A stretch of DNA of 5,659 bases from RGIG5579 sp045531235 (GTDB lineage: Bacteria > Bacillota > Clostridia > Oscillospirales > SIG627), in the NCBI GenBank assembly GCA_045531235.1, contig JAZSDQ010000001.1, positions 1 to 5,659 of the forward strand. The letters are read 5' to 3'. Below the pieces are notes generated by a model. The model was not told where the DNA came from and made no database searches. It saw only the letters and a program-made list of their open reading frames with translations. Shown here one piece after another: positions 1 through 5,659 of this stretch (position 1 is the first letter of the stretch; every line of letters starts with the position of its first letter). The translations under genes were made by a program, and so were the position numbers.

Positions 1-112
1 CCTTTGTTATCCTGTTTCTTGGGCGCTTGCTACGCTTGCACAGATGGTATCCTATTGGTTTGCCAGAAGAAAATGTATCAAAACCTTTGCATCGGAAGGT
101 GCTGCGAATTAG
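1..112 (+). CDS. MATE-family efflux transporter, C-terminal fragment (5' end outside window)
   Basis: The frame starting at position 2 is open from the left edge to a TAG at 110-112 and encodes 36 residues. It contains YPVSWALATLAQMVSY followed by a basic tail (ARRK). This matches, position for position, the end of the next gene's product (FPISWGLASIAQFFSY, then RRTRRR): the last transmembrane helix of a MATE transporter and its positively charged cytoplasmic end. I infer that this is the tail of a second, paralogous MATE protein, a cation-driven multidrug or metabolite exporter in the cytoplasmic membrane. Its stop lies 47 bases before the next start on the same strand, with no hairpin between, so the two are probably cotranscribed. 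The fragment is short; the call rests on this paralogy and on gene order. Confidence 0.75.
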   Translation, partial: LCYPVSWALATLAQMVSYWFARRKCIKTFASEGAAN

Positions 113-145
113 CGGTATTTTGCTTCCATCAGGCTTGACATTAAA

Positions 146-151
146 GAAAGG
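146..151 (+). promoter_or_regulatory. Ribosome binding site of the complete MATE gene
   Basis: GAAAGG lies 8 bases before the ATG at 160. It is a moderate Shine-Dalgarno match at good spacing and favours 160 over the in-frame ATG at 178. Confidence 0.6.
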
Positions 152-159
152 CGTAAGTT

Positions 160-1530
160 ATGGCACGAAAGCATACAATGGATCTGACGAACGGACCGAT
201 TTTTTTGAAATTTATAAAATTTGCCGTTCCGTTGATGATTTCATCCTTGTTTCAGCAGTTATATCACTCTGCCGATCTTTTTGTTGCAGGCAATTTTTCC
301 CGTGATTGTGCAACTACCCTTGGCGCTGTTGGTGCTTGCGGCAGTATTACTACGCTGATTTTAAATATGTTTGTCGGCCTTTCCGCAGGCGCGACGGTTG
401 TTTGCGGTAACCATTACGGTGCGGGGAACAAGGATAAGCTCAATCGTTCCGTTCGCACTGCCCTTGCTTTTGCTATGTGCGCAGGCATCTTCGTTGCTGT
501 TGCAGGAAATTTTTTGTCAAGACCGTTACTCGTTCTTCTCAAAACTCCTGACGAAATTTTGGATCATGCTGTTGCGTATATGCGGATCATTTTCATCGGA
601 AAATTCTTTGCACTGATCTATAATTCCGGCGCGGGCATTCTTCGCGCATTCGGTGATACCAAGCGGCCGATGTATATTTTAACTGTTTCCGGCCTGGTGA
701 ATCTCTCCCTAAATCTTGTGTTTGTAATTTGCTTCCACTGGGACGAAGTGGGGGTTGCCGTTGCTACCGTAATTTCACAGATCGTATCTTCATCGGTCGT
801 ACTTTCTATTGTTTTTAATTCCAAAAACGGCTTTGATGTGAAGCTGAAGGATATTCGTATTTTCAAAGAAGAGTTTTTCAGTATTCTTAAGGTTGGAATT
901 CCCACGGGGTTGAACAGCACCTTGTTCAGCGTTGCCAATGTTACGGTCACTTCTGCCTTGAACAGCCTCGGTGCCAAGGCTGTCGCTGGAATCGCAGCCT
1001 GCAACAGCGTTACGAATATCATCAATACTGTGGGCGGAAGTATGGGGACTGCTTCCGTAACCTTTGCAGCTCAAAACTACGGAGCAGGGAAACTAAAGCG
1101 CGTGGATCAAATGCTTTGGCGAGGAATTTTATTTGCAGAGGGGTTTTACTTTGTCATCGCCCTCATCGTGTCTTCAAATCCCTCGTTTTACGTTGGAATC
1201 TTTGCCAATGATCCCGAGATCATTCCGTACGGTGTGGAAAAGCTGATACTCTTCGTTTGGGGTGTAATGCTCAACGCTCCTCAGCAGATGTTTTCTGCTT
1301 GCCAAAGGGGAATGAGAGAAACGGTGATTCCCACTCTCGTTTCCGTTGCTTTTACTGTCCTTCCCAGACTCTTTTGGATTCTTTTTGTATTTCCTCATTT
1401 GCCGCAAAAGGCGACCTGGATTTACATTTCGTTTCCCATTTCGTGGGGGCTTGCATCCATTGCTCAATTTTTCAGTTATCGTAGAACAAGAAGACGTGCG
1501 GAAATGAGAGTTAGCGAGGGAAAAATGTAA
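160..1530 (+). CDS. MATE-family multidrug/metabolite efflux transporter
   Basis: The 456-residue product is an integral membrane protein with about twelve hydrophobic segments, the usual length and topology for MATE (NorM/DinF/MepA-type) Na+ or H+ antiporters. Two homologous halves are visible. The first (about residues 13-215) has QQLYHSADLFVAGNF (32-46), GLSAGATVVCGNHYGAGN (73-90) and GILRAFGDTKRP (159-170). The second (about 235-450) has GIPTGLNSTLF (246-256), AAQNYGAGKLKRV (313-325), CQRGMRETVIP (391-401) and FPISWGLASIAQ (435-446). The repeated GAG(N/K) loop after the second helix of each half is a MATE hallmark. The substrate cannot be read from sequence; drugs, toxins or metabolites are all possible. 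The start at 160 has a ribosome binding site; 178 (MDLTNGPIF, where family similarity begins) is an alternative. It follows a paralogous MATE gene on the same strand, probably in one transcript. No strong terminator follows it. Confidence 0.93.
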   Translation: MARKHTMDLTNGPIFLKFIKFAVPLMISSLFQQLYHSADLFVAGNFSRDCATTLGAVGACGSITTLILNMFVGLSAGATVVCGNHYGAGNKDKLNRSVRTALAFAMCAGIFVAVAGNFLSRPLLVLLKTPDEILDHAVAYMRIIFIGKFFALIYNSGAGILRAFGDTKRPMYILTVSGLVNLSLNLVFVICFHWDEVGVAVATVISQIVSSSVVLSIVFNSKNGFDVKLKDIRIFKEEFFSILKVGIPTGLNSTLFSVANVTVTSALNSLGAKAVAGIAACNSVTNIINTVGGSMGTASVTFAAQNYGAGKLKRVDQMLWRGILFAEGFYFVIALIVSSNPSFYVGIFANDPEIIPYGVEKLILFVWGVMLNAPQQMFSACQRGMRETVIPTLVSVAFTVLPRLFWILFVFPHLPQKATWIYISFPISWGLASIAQFFSYRRTRRRAEMRVSEGKM

Positions 1531-1610
1531 AGTATGAAAAAAGATTACTTTTTGTAGAAATTTTTTCACGATTTTTTTGCAAAAAATATGGAAAAAGTCC
1601 TTGTATTTCC

Positions 1611-1639
1611 TTGACTTTTCGCTATTTGTATAATATAAT
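1611..1639 (+). promoter_or_regulatory. Sigma-A type promoter of the plsC-ispH/rpsA operon
   Basis: TTGACT (1611-1616) and TATAAT (1634-1639) are separated by exactly 17 bases, one base short of full consensus at -35 and a perfect -10. An overlapping second TATAAT (1629-1634) has poor spacing (12 bases). Transcription should start near 1646, giving a 5' leader of only about 22 bases before the plsC ATG. The DNA upstream (1557-1597) is rich in A- and T-tracts, which could act like an UP element. The placement also shows that the in-frame TTG at 1611 cannot be the plsC start, since it is the -35 box. Confidence 0.85.
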
Positions 1640-1657
1640 GTATTTGATTTTTTTCAT

Positions 1658-1663
1658 AGGAGG
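1658..1663 (+). promoter_or_regulatory. Ribosome binding site of plsC
   Basis: A full AGGAGG lies 4 bases before the ATG at 1668. The spacing is short but the match is strong, and it fixes the start of plsC. Confidence 0.85.
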
Positions 1664-1667
1664 AAAT

Positions 1668-2279
1668 ATGACCCTTTACGACCGTTTGGTGCGGACGCTT
1701 GGGCCGTTGATCCGCTTTGTGTTTCCCGTTCGCTATGAAAATTTGCCGGAAACACTTCCGGAAGAAGGACTCATTATCTGTCCGAATCATATCTCATTCT
1801 TTGATCCTTTGTTCCTGGCGATTTTACTTCCGAAGCCTATGACTTTTATGGCAAAGGAAGAACTTTTCACCCGTCCCATTATCGGAAAATGGATGGTTGG
1901 TTGTGGTGTGATCCCTCTTTCTCGTAGCGGCGGAGATGCCGCAAAGCTTCGTCAAGCTGTGAGAGAGTTGAAGAACGGAGCGATTCTTTCTATTTTTCCT
2001 CAGGGAACCCGTTGTCGCTATGCTTTGAAAAAAGAAGATTTTAAGGCTGGTGCAGGGATGCTTTCCGTTCTTTCCGGTGCAAAAATTATGCCTGTCGGCA
2101 TTTATTCCAAAAATTATAAGGTTCGCCCTTTCCGAAAGACTTATATCAAATTTGGCGAGATCTGTGATTTTAAAGCAGAAAATGCGGAAGGTTTGAAGGC
2201 GAAAGCAGTTGCAGTGAGTGATCAGCTTTATGATGAGATCTGTCACTTGGAGGAAGCTGCTCGCAGCATGAAGAAATGA
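1668..2279 (+). CDS. plsC: 1-acyl-sn-glycerol-3-phosphate acyltransferase (PlsC/LPLAT family)
   Basis: This 203-residue protein should transfer an acyl chain to the sn-2 position of lysophosphatidic acid, making phosphatidic acid for membrane phospholipids at the inner face of the membrane. The acyltransferase motifs occur in order: NHISFFD (40-46, the catalytic NHx4D), MAKEELF (61-67) with GVIPLSR (80-86), FPQGTR (110-115) and IMPVGIYS (140-147). The short length fits the compact bacterial PlsC type. In the third motif the usual Glu of FPEGTR is Gln; this residue is normally linked to binding the phosphorylated acceptor, so acceptor preference may differ. The start at 1668 is set by AGGAGG and by the promoter lying just upstream. 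The gene ends in ATGA, overlapping the ispH-rpsA start by 4 bases, so the two are cotranscribed and probably translationally coupled. Family assignment is firm; exact acceptor and donor are inferred. Confidence 0.93.
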   Translation: MTLYDRLVRTLGPLIRFVFPVRYENLPETLPEEGLIICPNHISFFDPLFLAILLPKPMTFMAKEELFTRPIIGKWMVGCGVIPLSRSGGDAAKLRQAVRELKNGAILSIFPQGTRCRYALKKEDFKAGAGMLSVLSGAKIMPVGIYSKNYKVRPFRKTYIKFGEICDFKAENAEGLKAKAVAVSDQLYDEICHLEEAARSMKK

Positions 2280-4288
2280 ATATCGAATTGTCTCGCTATG
2301 CAGGCTTTTGTTTTGGTGTTCGCCGTGCCGTAGAACTTCTTGAAAATGAGATTGCCCACGGTGAAAAGAAGATCTATACGTTAGGTCATATCATTCACAA
2401 CGAAGATTTTAACGATGACCTGAAGCGTCGCGGTGTGATCAATCTTTCTGCCGAGGAATTGGACGGTGTTTCTCGCGAGGATTCTTTGGTTTTCATTCGC
2501 ACACACGGGGTACCTCGCAGTACCGTAAAACAGCTGGAAGAAAAGGGGATCCCCTATATTGACGCTACCTGTCCCTTTGTAAAAAAGATCCACGATATTG
2601 TTTTAAAAGAAGAAGCGGAAGCCCTTCAAAACAAGGAAAAGATTGTTTTTGTATTGCTTGGTGACCCGGAACATCCCGAGGTCAAGGGAATTGTCAGCTG
2701 CGCGGATAAAATGCCGGTTGTGGTTGTCAATTCTGCCAATGAATTGGGAATTTACGAAAAGAATGCGCCCAAAGAGCTGCGCCATGTTTTTCTTTCTCAG
2801 ACTACGCATAGTGTTTCGGAATGGGAGAAATGTTGCAACAGCGCTAAAGCTGTTTTCTCAGAACTCACCTTTTACGATACCATTTGCAATGTAACGGGAA
2901 TCCGCCAAAAGGATATTTGTGATATTGCAAAAAAGTCAGATCTTGTGGTAATCGTAGGCGGAATGAGCAGCAGCAACACAAAAAAACTGGTTTCGGTCAG
3001 TGAAAAATTTTGCCAGACCGTTCATATCAGGAATGCGGCTGAGTTGCCGCGCCACTTATTAAAAAAGAAAATGACTGTTGGGGTTTCAGCGGGAGCTTCT
3101 ACTCCGGACAGTGTAATCAAGGAGGTAATCAAAACCATGTCGGAAATCAAAAACGACGAAATGAGCTTTGAGGAAATGCTCAACCAATCATTTAAAACCA
3201 TCAGAACAGGAGAAGAAGTTGCCGGCGTTGTTACCAGCGTCTTTACCAACGAAGTACATATCGATCTTGGCATTAAGCATACCGGTATTTTGCCTGCCGG
3301 CGAAGTAGCAGACAGTGAATCCGATCTTCCTGCAAACTTCAAAGTGGGCGATGAGGTTACTGTTCTTGTGCAGAAGTTCAATGATCCCGAAGGAACTGTA
3401 CAGGTTTCCAAGAAGAGAGTAGATTCTCGTGCCGGCTGGGCTAAGATCCAGGAAGCTTATGAAAACAAACTGACCCTCAACGGCAAGGTTTCTTCCGTAA
3501 TCAAGGGCGGCATTTTGGTATCCGATGAGTTGCAGAGCTATTTTGTTCCTGCAAGTCTTACCGGCGCAGCAAAAGGAGCAAGCCTTGATCCCATGCTCGG
3601 TCAGGAAGTTGCTTTCAGAATTATTGAGATTGATCCTGCCAGAAAGAGAGCTGTTGCTTCCATTCGCGAAGTTCTCCGTGAAGAAAGAAAAGCTCTGGAA
3701 GAGAAGTTCTGGGCAGAGGTTGAGGTAGATAAGGTTTATACCGGTACCGTTAAATCTTTGACTTCCTATGGTGCATTTGTTGACCTCGGCGGTGTAGATG
3801 GTATGGTTCACATTACTGAACTTTCCTGGAAGAAGATCAAGAATCCTTCCGAAGTTGTCAGTGTTGGTGATGAAATTACTGTATTTGTTAAAGAAATCAA
3901 TCCTGAAACTCGCAGAATCAGCCTCGGCTACAAGACGGAAGATACTAACCCCTGGAAAATTCTTCCCGAAAAGTATAATGCAGGCGATACCGCAACCGTA
4001 AAGATCGTTAGCCTTACCACCTTCGGTGCATTTGCTGAATTGATCCCCGGTATTGACGGCTTGATCCACATCTCTCAGATTGCAGATCATAAGATCGCAA
4101 ATCCTGCTGAAGTTCTCAAGGTAGGCGATGAGGTTCAGGTTGAGGTTGTTGACATCAACTATGAGGATCGCAGAGTCAGCCTCTCTATGCGCTCTTTGAT
4201 TGAGAAGGAAAACGAAGCAGCAGAGGAAGAGATCGTAGCAGAAAATGCTGAGTATATGGCTCCTGCAGAAGAAGCTACTGCTGAGTGA
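2276..4288 (+). CDS. ispH: Fusion of 4-hydroxy-3-methylbut-2-enyl diphosphate reductase (IspH) and ribosomal protein S1-like protein
   Basis: The 670-residue product joins two proteins. Residues 1 to about 285 are IspH, the iron-sulfur enzyme that reduces HMBPP to IPP and DMAPP at the end of the MEP isoprenoid pathway. All three cluster cysteines are present: C12 (GFCFGVRRA), C99 (DATCPFV) and C204 (TICNVTGIRQ). Substrate-site residues are also present: H41, H77 (THG), H133 and E135 (EHPEVKG), TT at 176-177, SSN at 232-234 and SAGASTP at 271-277. Residues from about 288 are S1-like, with four OB-fold S1 repeats at about 313-381, 400-465, 485-553 and 570-640. The last two are the most canonical (GAFVDLGGVDGMVHI, GAFAELIPGIDGLIHIS). 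A Glu/Ala-rich acidic tail follows (643-670). This fusion is known in many Clostridia. The start overlaps plsC by 4 bases and has no close Shine-Dalgarno; GGAGG at 2249-2253 is 22 bases away, so translation probably depends on plsC. An internal start at 3137 may give free S1. Confidence 0.96.
   Translation: MNIELSRYAGFCFGVRRAVELLENEIAHGEKKIYTLGHIIHNEDFNDDLKRRGVINLSAEELDGVSREDSLVFIRTHGVPRSTVKQLEEKGIPYIDATCPFVKKIHDIVLKEEAEALQNKEKIVFVLLGDPEHPEVKGIVSCADKMPVVVVNSANELGIYEKNAPKELRHVFLSQTTHSVSEWEKCCNSAKAVFSELTFYDTICNVTGIRQKDICDIAKKSDLVVIVGGMSSSNTKKLVSVSEKFCQTVHIRNAAELPRHLLKKKMTVGVSAGASTPDSVIKEVIKTMSEIKNDEMSFEEMLNQSFKTIRTGEEVAGVVTSVFTNEVHIDLGIKHTGILPAGEVADSESDLPANFKVGDEVTVLVQKFNDPEGTVQVSKKRVDSRAGWAKIQEAYENKLTLNGKVSSVIKGGILVSDELQSYFVPASLTGAAKGASLDPMLGQEVAFRIIEIDPARKRAVASIREVLREERKALEEKFWAEVEVDKVYTGTVKSLTSYGAFVDLGGVDGMVHITELSWKKIKNPSEVVSVGDEITVFVKEINPETRRISLGYKTEDTNPWKILPEKYNAGDTATVKIVSLTTFGAFAELIPGIDGLIHISQIADHKIANPAEVLKVGDEVQVEVVDINYEDRRVSLSMRSLIEKENEAAEEEIVAENAEYMAPAEEATAE
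3119..3126 (+). promoter_or_regulatory. Internal Shine-Dalgarno sequence inside ispH-rpsA
   Basis: AAGGAGGT, an eight-base match to the standard anti-Shine-Dalgarno sequence, lies 10 bases before an in-frame ATG at 3137 (Met288). The spacing is slightly long but workable. It falls in the linker between the IspH and S1 parts, where a start for free S1 would be expected. It is a better ribosome binding site than anything in front of the full-length start at 2276. Confidence 0.65.
3137..4288 (+). CDS. rpsA: Possible second product: free S1-like protein from an internal start in ispH-rpsA
   Basis: Starting at ATG 3137 in the same frame as the fusion, this would give a 383-residue protein beginning MSEIKNDEMSFEEML and carrying all four S1 repeats and the acidic tail, but none of IspH. 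Four S1 repeats in about 380-400 residues is the usual form of stand-alone S1-type proteins in low-GC Gram-positives. They bind mRNA and may act on the ribosome or in RNA turnover. What I see: a consensus AAGGAGGT at 3119-3126, a correctly placed in-frame ATG exactly at the domain boundary, and a shift in arginine codons downstream (AGA 8 of 14, against 0 of 12 in the IspH part). That the start is used is inference; the Shine-Dalgarno could be a relic of the fusion event. The next ATG (3161, Met296) has no ribosome binding site. Confidence 0.5.
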   Translation: MSEIKNDEMSFEEMLNQSFKTIRTGEEVAGVVTSVFTNEVHIDLGIKHTGILPAGEVADSESDLPANFKVGDEVTVLVQKFNDPEGTVQVSKKRVDSRAGWAKIQEAYENKLTLNGKVSSVIKGGILVSDELQSYFVPASLTGAAKGASLDPMLGQEVAFRIIEIDPARKRAVASIREVLREERKALEEKFWAEVEVDKVYTGTVKSLTSYGAFVDLGGVDGMVHITELSWKKIKNPSEVVSVGDEITVFVKEINPETRRISLGYKTEDTNPWKILPEKYNAGDTATVKIVSLTTFGAFAELIPGIDGLIHISQIADHKIANPAEVLKVGDEVQVEVVDINYEDRRVSLSMRSLIEKENEAAEEEIVAENAEYMAPAEEATAE

Positions 4289-4312
4289 TCAAATAATAGA
4301 ATATGAACTTTG

Positions 4313-4349
4313 AATTTTGCCGAAAGCGAGAGTTTTCGGCAAAATTTTT
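4313..4349 (+). terminator. Rho-independent terminator of the plsC-ispH/rpsA operon
   Basis: AATTTTGCCGAAA (4313-4325) and TTTCGGCAAAATT (4334-4346) form a perfect 13-bp stem. It can extend by a G-U and a C-G pair to close a GAGA (GNRA-type) tetraloop at 4328-4331. A run of five T residues (4345-4349) overlaps and follows the right arm. It begins 25 bases after the ispH-rpsA stop. It lies between two convergent stops (4288 and 4354), so it might also slow transcription from the right, but the minus-strand side has no good T-tract beyond the stem. Confidence 0.85.
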
Positions 4350-4353
4350 CCCC

Positions 4354-5659
4354 TTATAGCTCTCTTTCTCGCCCTTTTTGTGTGCGGAAAAGGATTTTTA
4401 ATACGCCTTTGCCGTGAAAAGGCAGAAAAGGATAAAGATAGCTTTTTCCTCCAAGGCTTTTGGTTGTTCCGAGAATAATAAGCCAAAGTGCCGTGCCGAG
4501 GATCAGACCCCACACCCCGAAAAATTCTACCAATAGAATGAGGGACATTCGAATGAATTTGAAACTGTATCCTAATTCATAATTGGTGGGTACAAAATTT
4601 GCAATGGCAGAAAAAGCGGAATATAGGATTGTTTGTGGAACGAACCACCCGCTTTTTACGGCGTATTCTCCCAAAAGAAGACCTCCAATGACCGAAAAGG
4701 ATCCGGAAAGCGTTGCGGGCGTATTTAAAGATGCCATTTTCAAGCCGTCCATAGCAATTTCTATGATGAGGAATTGAAGAAAAAGAGGTACTGAATAATC
4801 CCCCTCGGCCAGGATAAAACTGAAGGTATCCGGAAGACTGTTTTCCATCGATACAAGCAGTAGCCATATAGGAACGGTGAATATGGATGCAAGAAAAATA
4901 AAAGCTCTGACGATCCGCAAATAGCTTGCAGTGACGGAAGGAAAGTAATAATCGTCTGCCTCCTCGAAAAAATCAAAGACGCTTTCCGGAAGAAGAATTG
5001 CAGAAGGGGAATTGTCACACAAGATCGCAATTTTTCCTTCCATAAGTGTTGCTGCGATCACGTCGGGGCGCTCCGTGTAACGAACCTTGGGGAATGGATT
5101 AAATACGGAAAGCCCCTTTTGAGGAAAGAGTACGGAAGCAAGGCTTTCTTGTGTCATGGAAAGGGCAGGGATATGAGCTTCTTCTAATCTTTTCTTGACA
5201 ATTCGCAGAATTTTTTTGTCGGCTCGTCCGCGTATTGCTAAAATTGCAACTTCGGTTTTTGCTTTGCTCCCCAGAAAAAGCCGTGTGCTTTCCAGTTCTC
5301 CCGTTCTGAGCAAACGTCTGATCTGGACAATATTAGATATCAGACTTTCATTGAGACCGATGTGCGGTCCGCGCAGGGTGCGATCGTTTGCCGGCTCTTC
5401 AGGTCCGCGTAAGAGAAAAAGACGGGCGTCAAACAGCAGAATTTCCTCAAATCCGTCGATGAGAAGTGCAGAGCTTCCGCGAAGAACTTCTTCTGCTGCC
5501 TGTTCGCAAGTTTTTGCTACTTCTGCTTCTGCAAAAGGCAGGTCTTCTTCGATGATTTCATGTATTGTTTTTGCGTGATCGATTTTTTCTTTTGGTATTG
5601 CCATTGCTGATTGGAGAATGCTTTTCATTAAATATGCATTGGTATATCCGATTACATAT
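4354..5659 (-). CDS. spoVAF: GerA-family spore membrane protein, probably SpoVAF (5' end outside window)
   Basis: The reading frame on the minus strand is open from the right edge to TAA at 4354-4356, giving 434 codons; the family is usually about 480-500 residues, so roughly 50 are missing. An ATG at 5628 lacks a Shine-Dalgarno and the frame stays open above it (YVIGYTNAYL), so it is probably not the start. Counting from that Met, a soluble N-terminal part carries GPHIGLNESL (87-96), QIRRLL (102-107), PFPKVRYTERPD (178-189) and EADDYYFP (223-230), all GerA landmarks. About five hydrophobic segments follow (about 235-385), then the end motif TKSLGGKSYLYPFLPF (389-404). GerA proteins sit in the inner spore membrane and act in germination. 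LQFLIIEIAMDGLKMASLNTP (283-303) and FVPTNYEL (345-352) resemble SpoVAF more than nutrient receptor GerAA subunits; the subtype is my inference. SpoVAF is thought to amplify germination through ion release. It is probably the last gene of a spoVA-type operon to the right, made in the forespore. Confidence 0.85.
   Translation of the reverse strand, partial: YVIGYTNAYLMKSILQSAMAIPKEKIDHAKTIHEIIEEDLPFAEAEVAKTCEQAAEEVLRGSSALLIDGFEEILLFDARLFLLRGPEEPANDRTLRGPHIGLNESLISNIVQIRRLLRTGELESTRLFLGSKAKTEVAILAIRGRADKKILRIVKKRLEEAHIPALSMTQESLASVLFPQKGLSVFNPFPKVRYTERPDVIAATLMEGKIAILCDNSPSAILLPESVFDFFEEADDYYFPSVTASYLRIVRAFIFLASIFTVPIWLLLVSMENSLPDTFSFILAEGDYSVPLFLQFLIIEIAMDGLKMASLNTPATLSGSFSVIGGLLLGEYAVKSGWFVPQTILYSAFSAIANFVPTNYELGYSFKFIRMSLILLVEFFGVWGLILGTALWLIILGTTKSLGGKSYLYPFLPFHGKGVLKILFRTQKGREREL

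Noticed and set aside
135..163. TTGACA at 135-140 as a -35 box for the MATE gene
   Set aside because: A perfect -35, but at 17 bases downstream there is only TTATGG, which overlaps the start codon at 160; no plausible -10 lies upstream of the gene.
27..305. 92-codon reading frame on the + strand overlapping the MATE start
   Set aside because: It overlaps the tail of the upstream MATE gene and the start of the next in another frame; its composition is not protein-like and both real genes explain the DNA.
1535..1578. Possible terminator after the MATE gene (TGAAAAAA / TTTTTTCA, then T7)
   Set aside because: The stem is almost all A-T with one G-C pair and an 18-base loop; too weak to call, though some termination here is possible.
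1611..1667. N-terminal extension of PlsC from a TTG at 1611
   Set aside because: This stretch is the promoter itself (-35 and -10), and the AGGAGG-preceded ATG at 1668 starts where family similarity begins.
3188..4090. 300-codon minus-strand frame opposite the S1 domains
   Set aside because: A shadow of the + strand coding region; the four S1 repeats on the + strand fully explain it and the minus product shows no recognisable domain.
5195..5578. 127-codon + strand frame opposite the GerA-family gene
   Set aside because: Very rich in Ser and Arg, no recognisable motif, and it lies wholly within conserved GerA-family coding sequence on the other strand.

Overview
This window looks like an ordinary chromosomal segment from an endospore-forming member of the Clostridia (Bacillota). 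Three things point there: an IspH-ribosomal protein S1 fusion, an arrangement typical of many Clostridia; a GerA-family spore protein that best fits SpoVAF; and AGGAGG-type ribosome binding sites with a TTGACT/TATAAT promoter. I see no insertion sequence, phage gene, CRISPR array, tRNA or rRNA.

Layout. Positions 1-112 (+) hold the last 36 codons of a MATE-family transporter that begins outside the window. A complete second MATE transporter follows at 160-1530 (+). An AT-rich gap (1531-1667) carries a strong promoter. It drives a two-gene unit: plsC (1668-2279), a lysophosphatidate acyltransferase, and a 670-codon ispH-rpsA fusion (2276-4288), whose start codon overlaps the plsC stop by 4 bases. 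A 13-bp hairpin terminator (4313-4349) closes the unit. Convergent to it, a GerA-family gene, probably spoVAF (4354 to beyond 5659, - strand), runs off the right edge with its 5' end missing.

How the genes fit together. The central operon joins membrane lipid synthesis (PlsC), the last step of the MEP isoprenoid pathway (IspH) and an S1-type RNA-binding translation factor. From general knowledge, cmk often precedes plsC and ispH/rpsA in Clostridia; here MATE genes and an intergenic promoter lie there instead. The MATE pair is probably a separate drug or metabolite export unit. The spore gene is probably the last gene of an operon lying to the right.

Most interesting point. Inside the fusion, exactly at the boundary between the IspH and S1 parts, an AAGGAGGT Shine-Dalgarno sequence precedes an in-frame ATG at 3137. 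The gene may therefore make both the full fusion and a free 383-residue S1 protein. Arginine codon use also changes at this boundary. I found nothing that amounts to a wholly new system; this possible dual product is the best lead.
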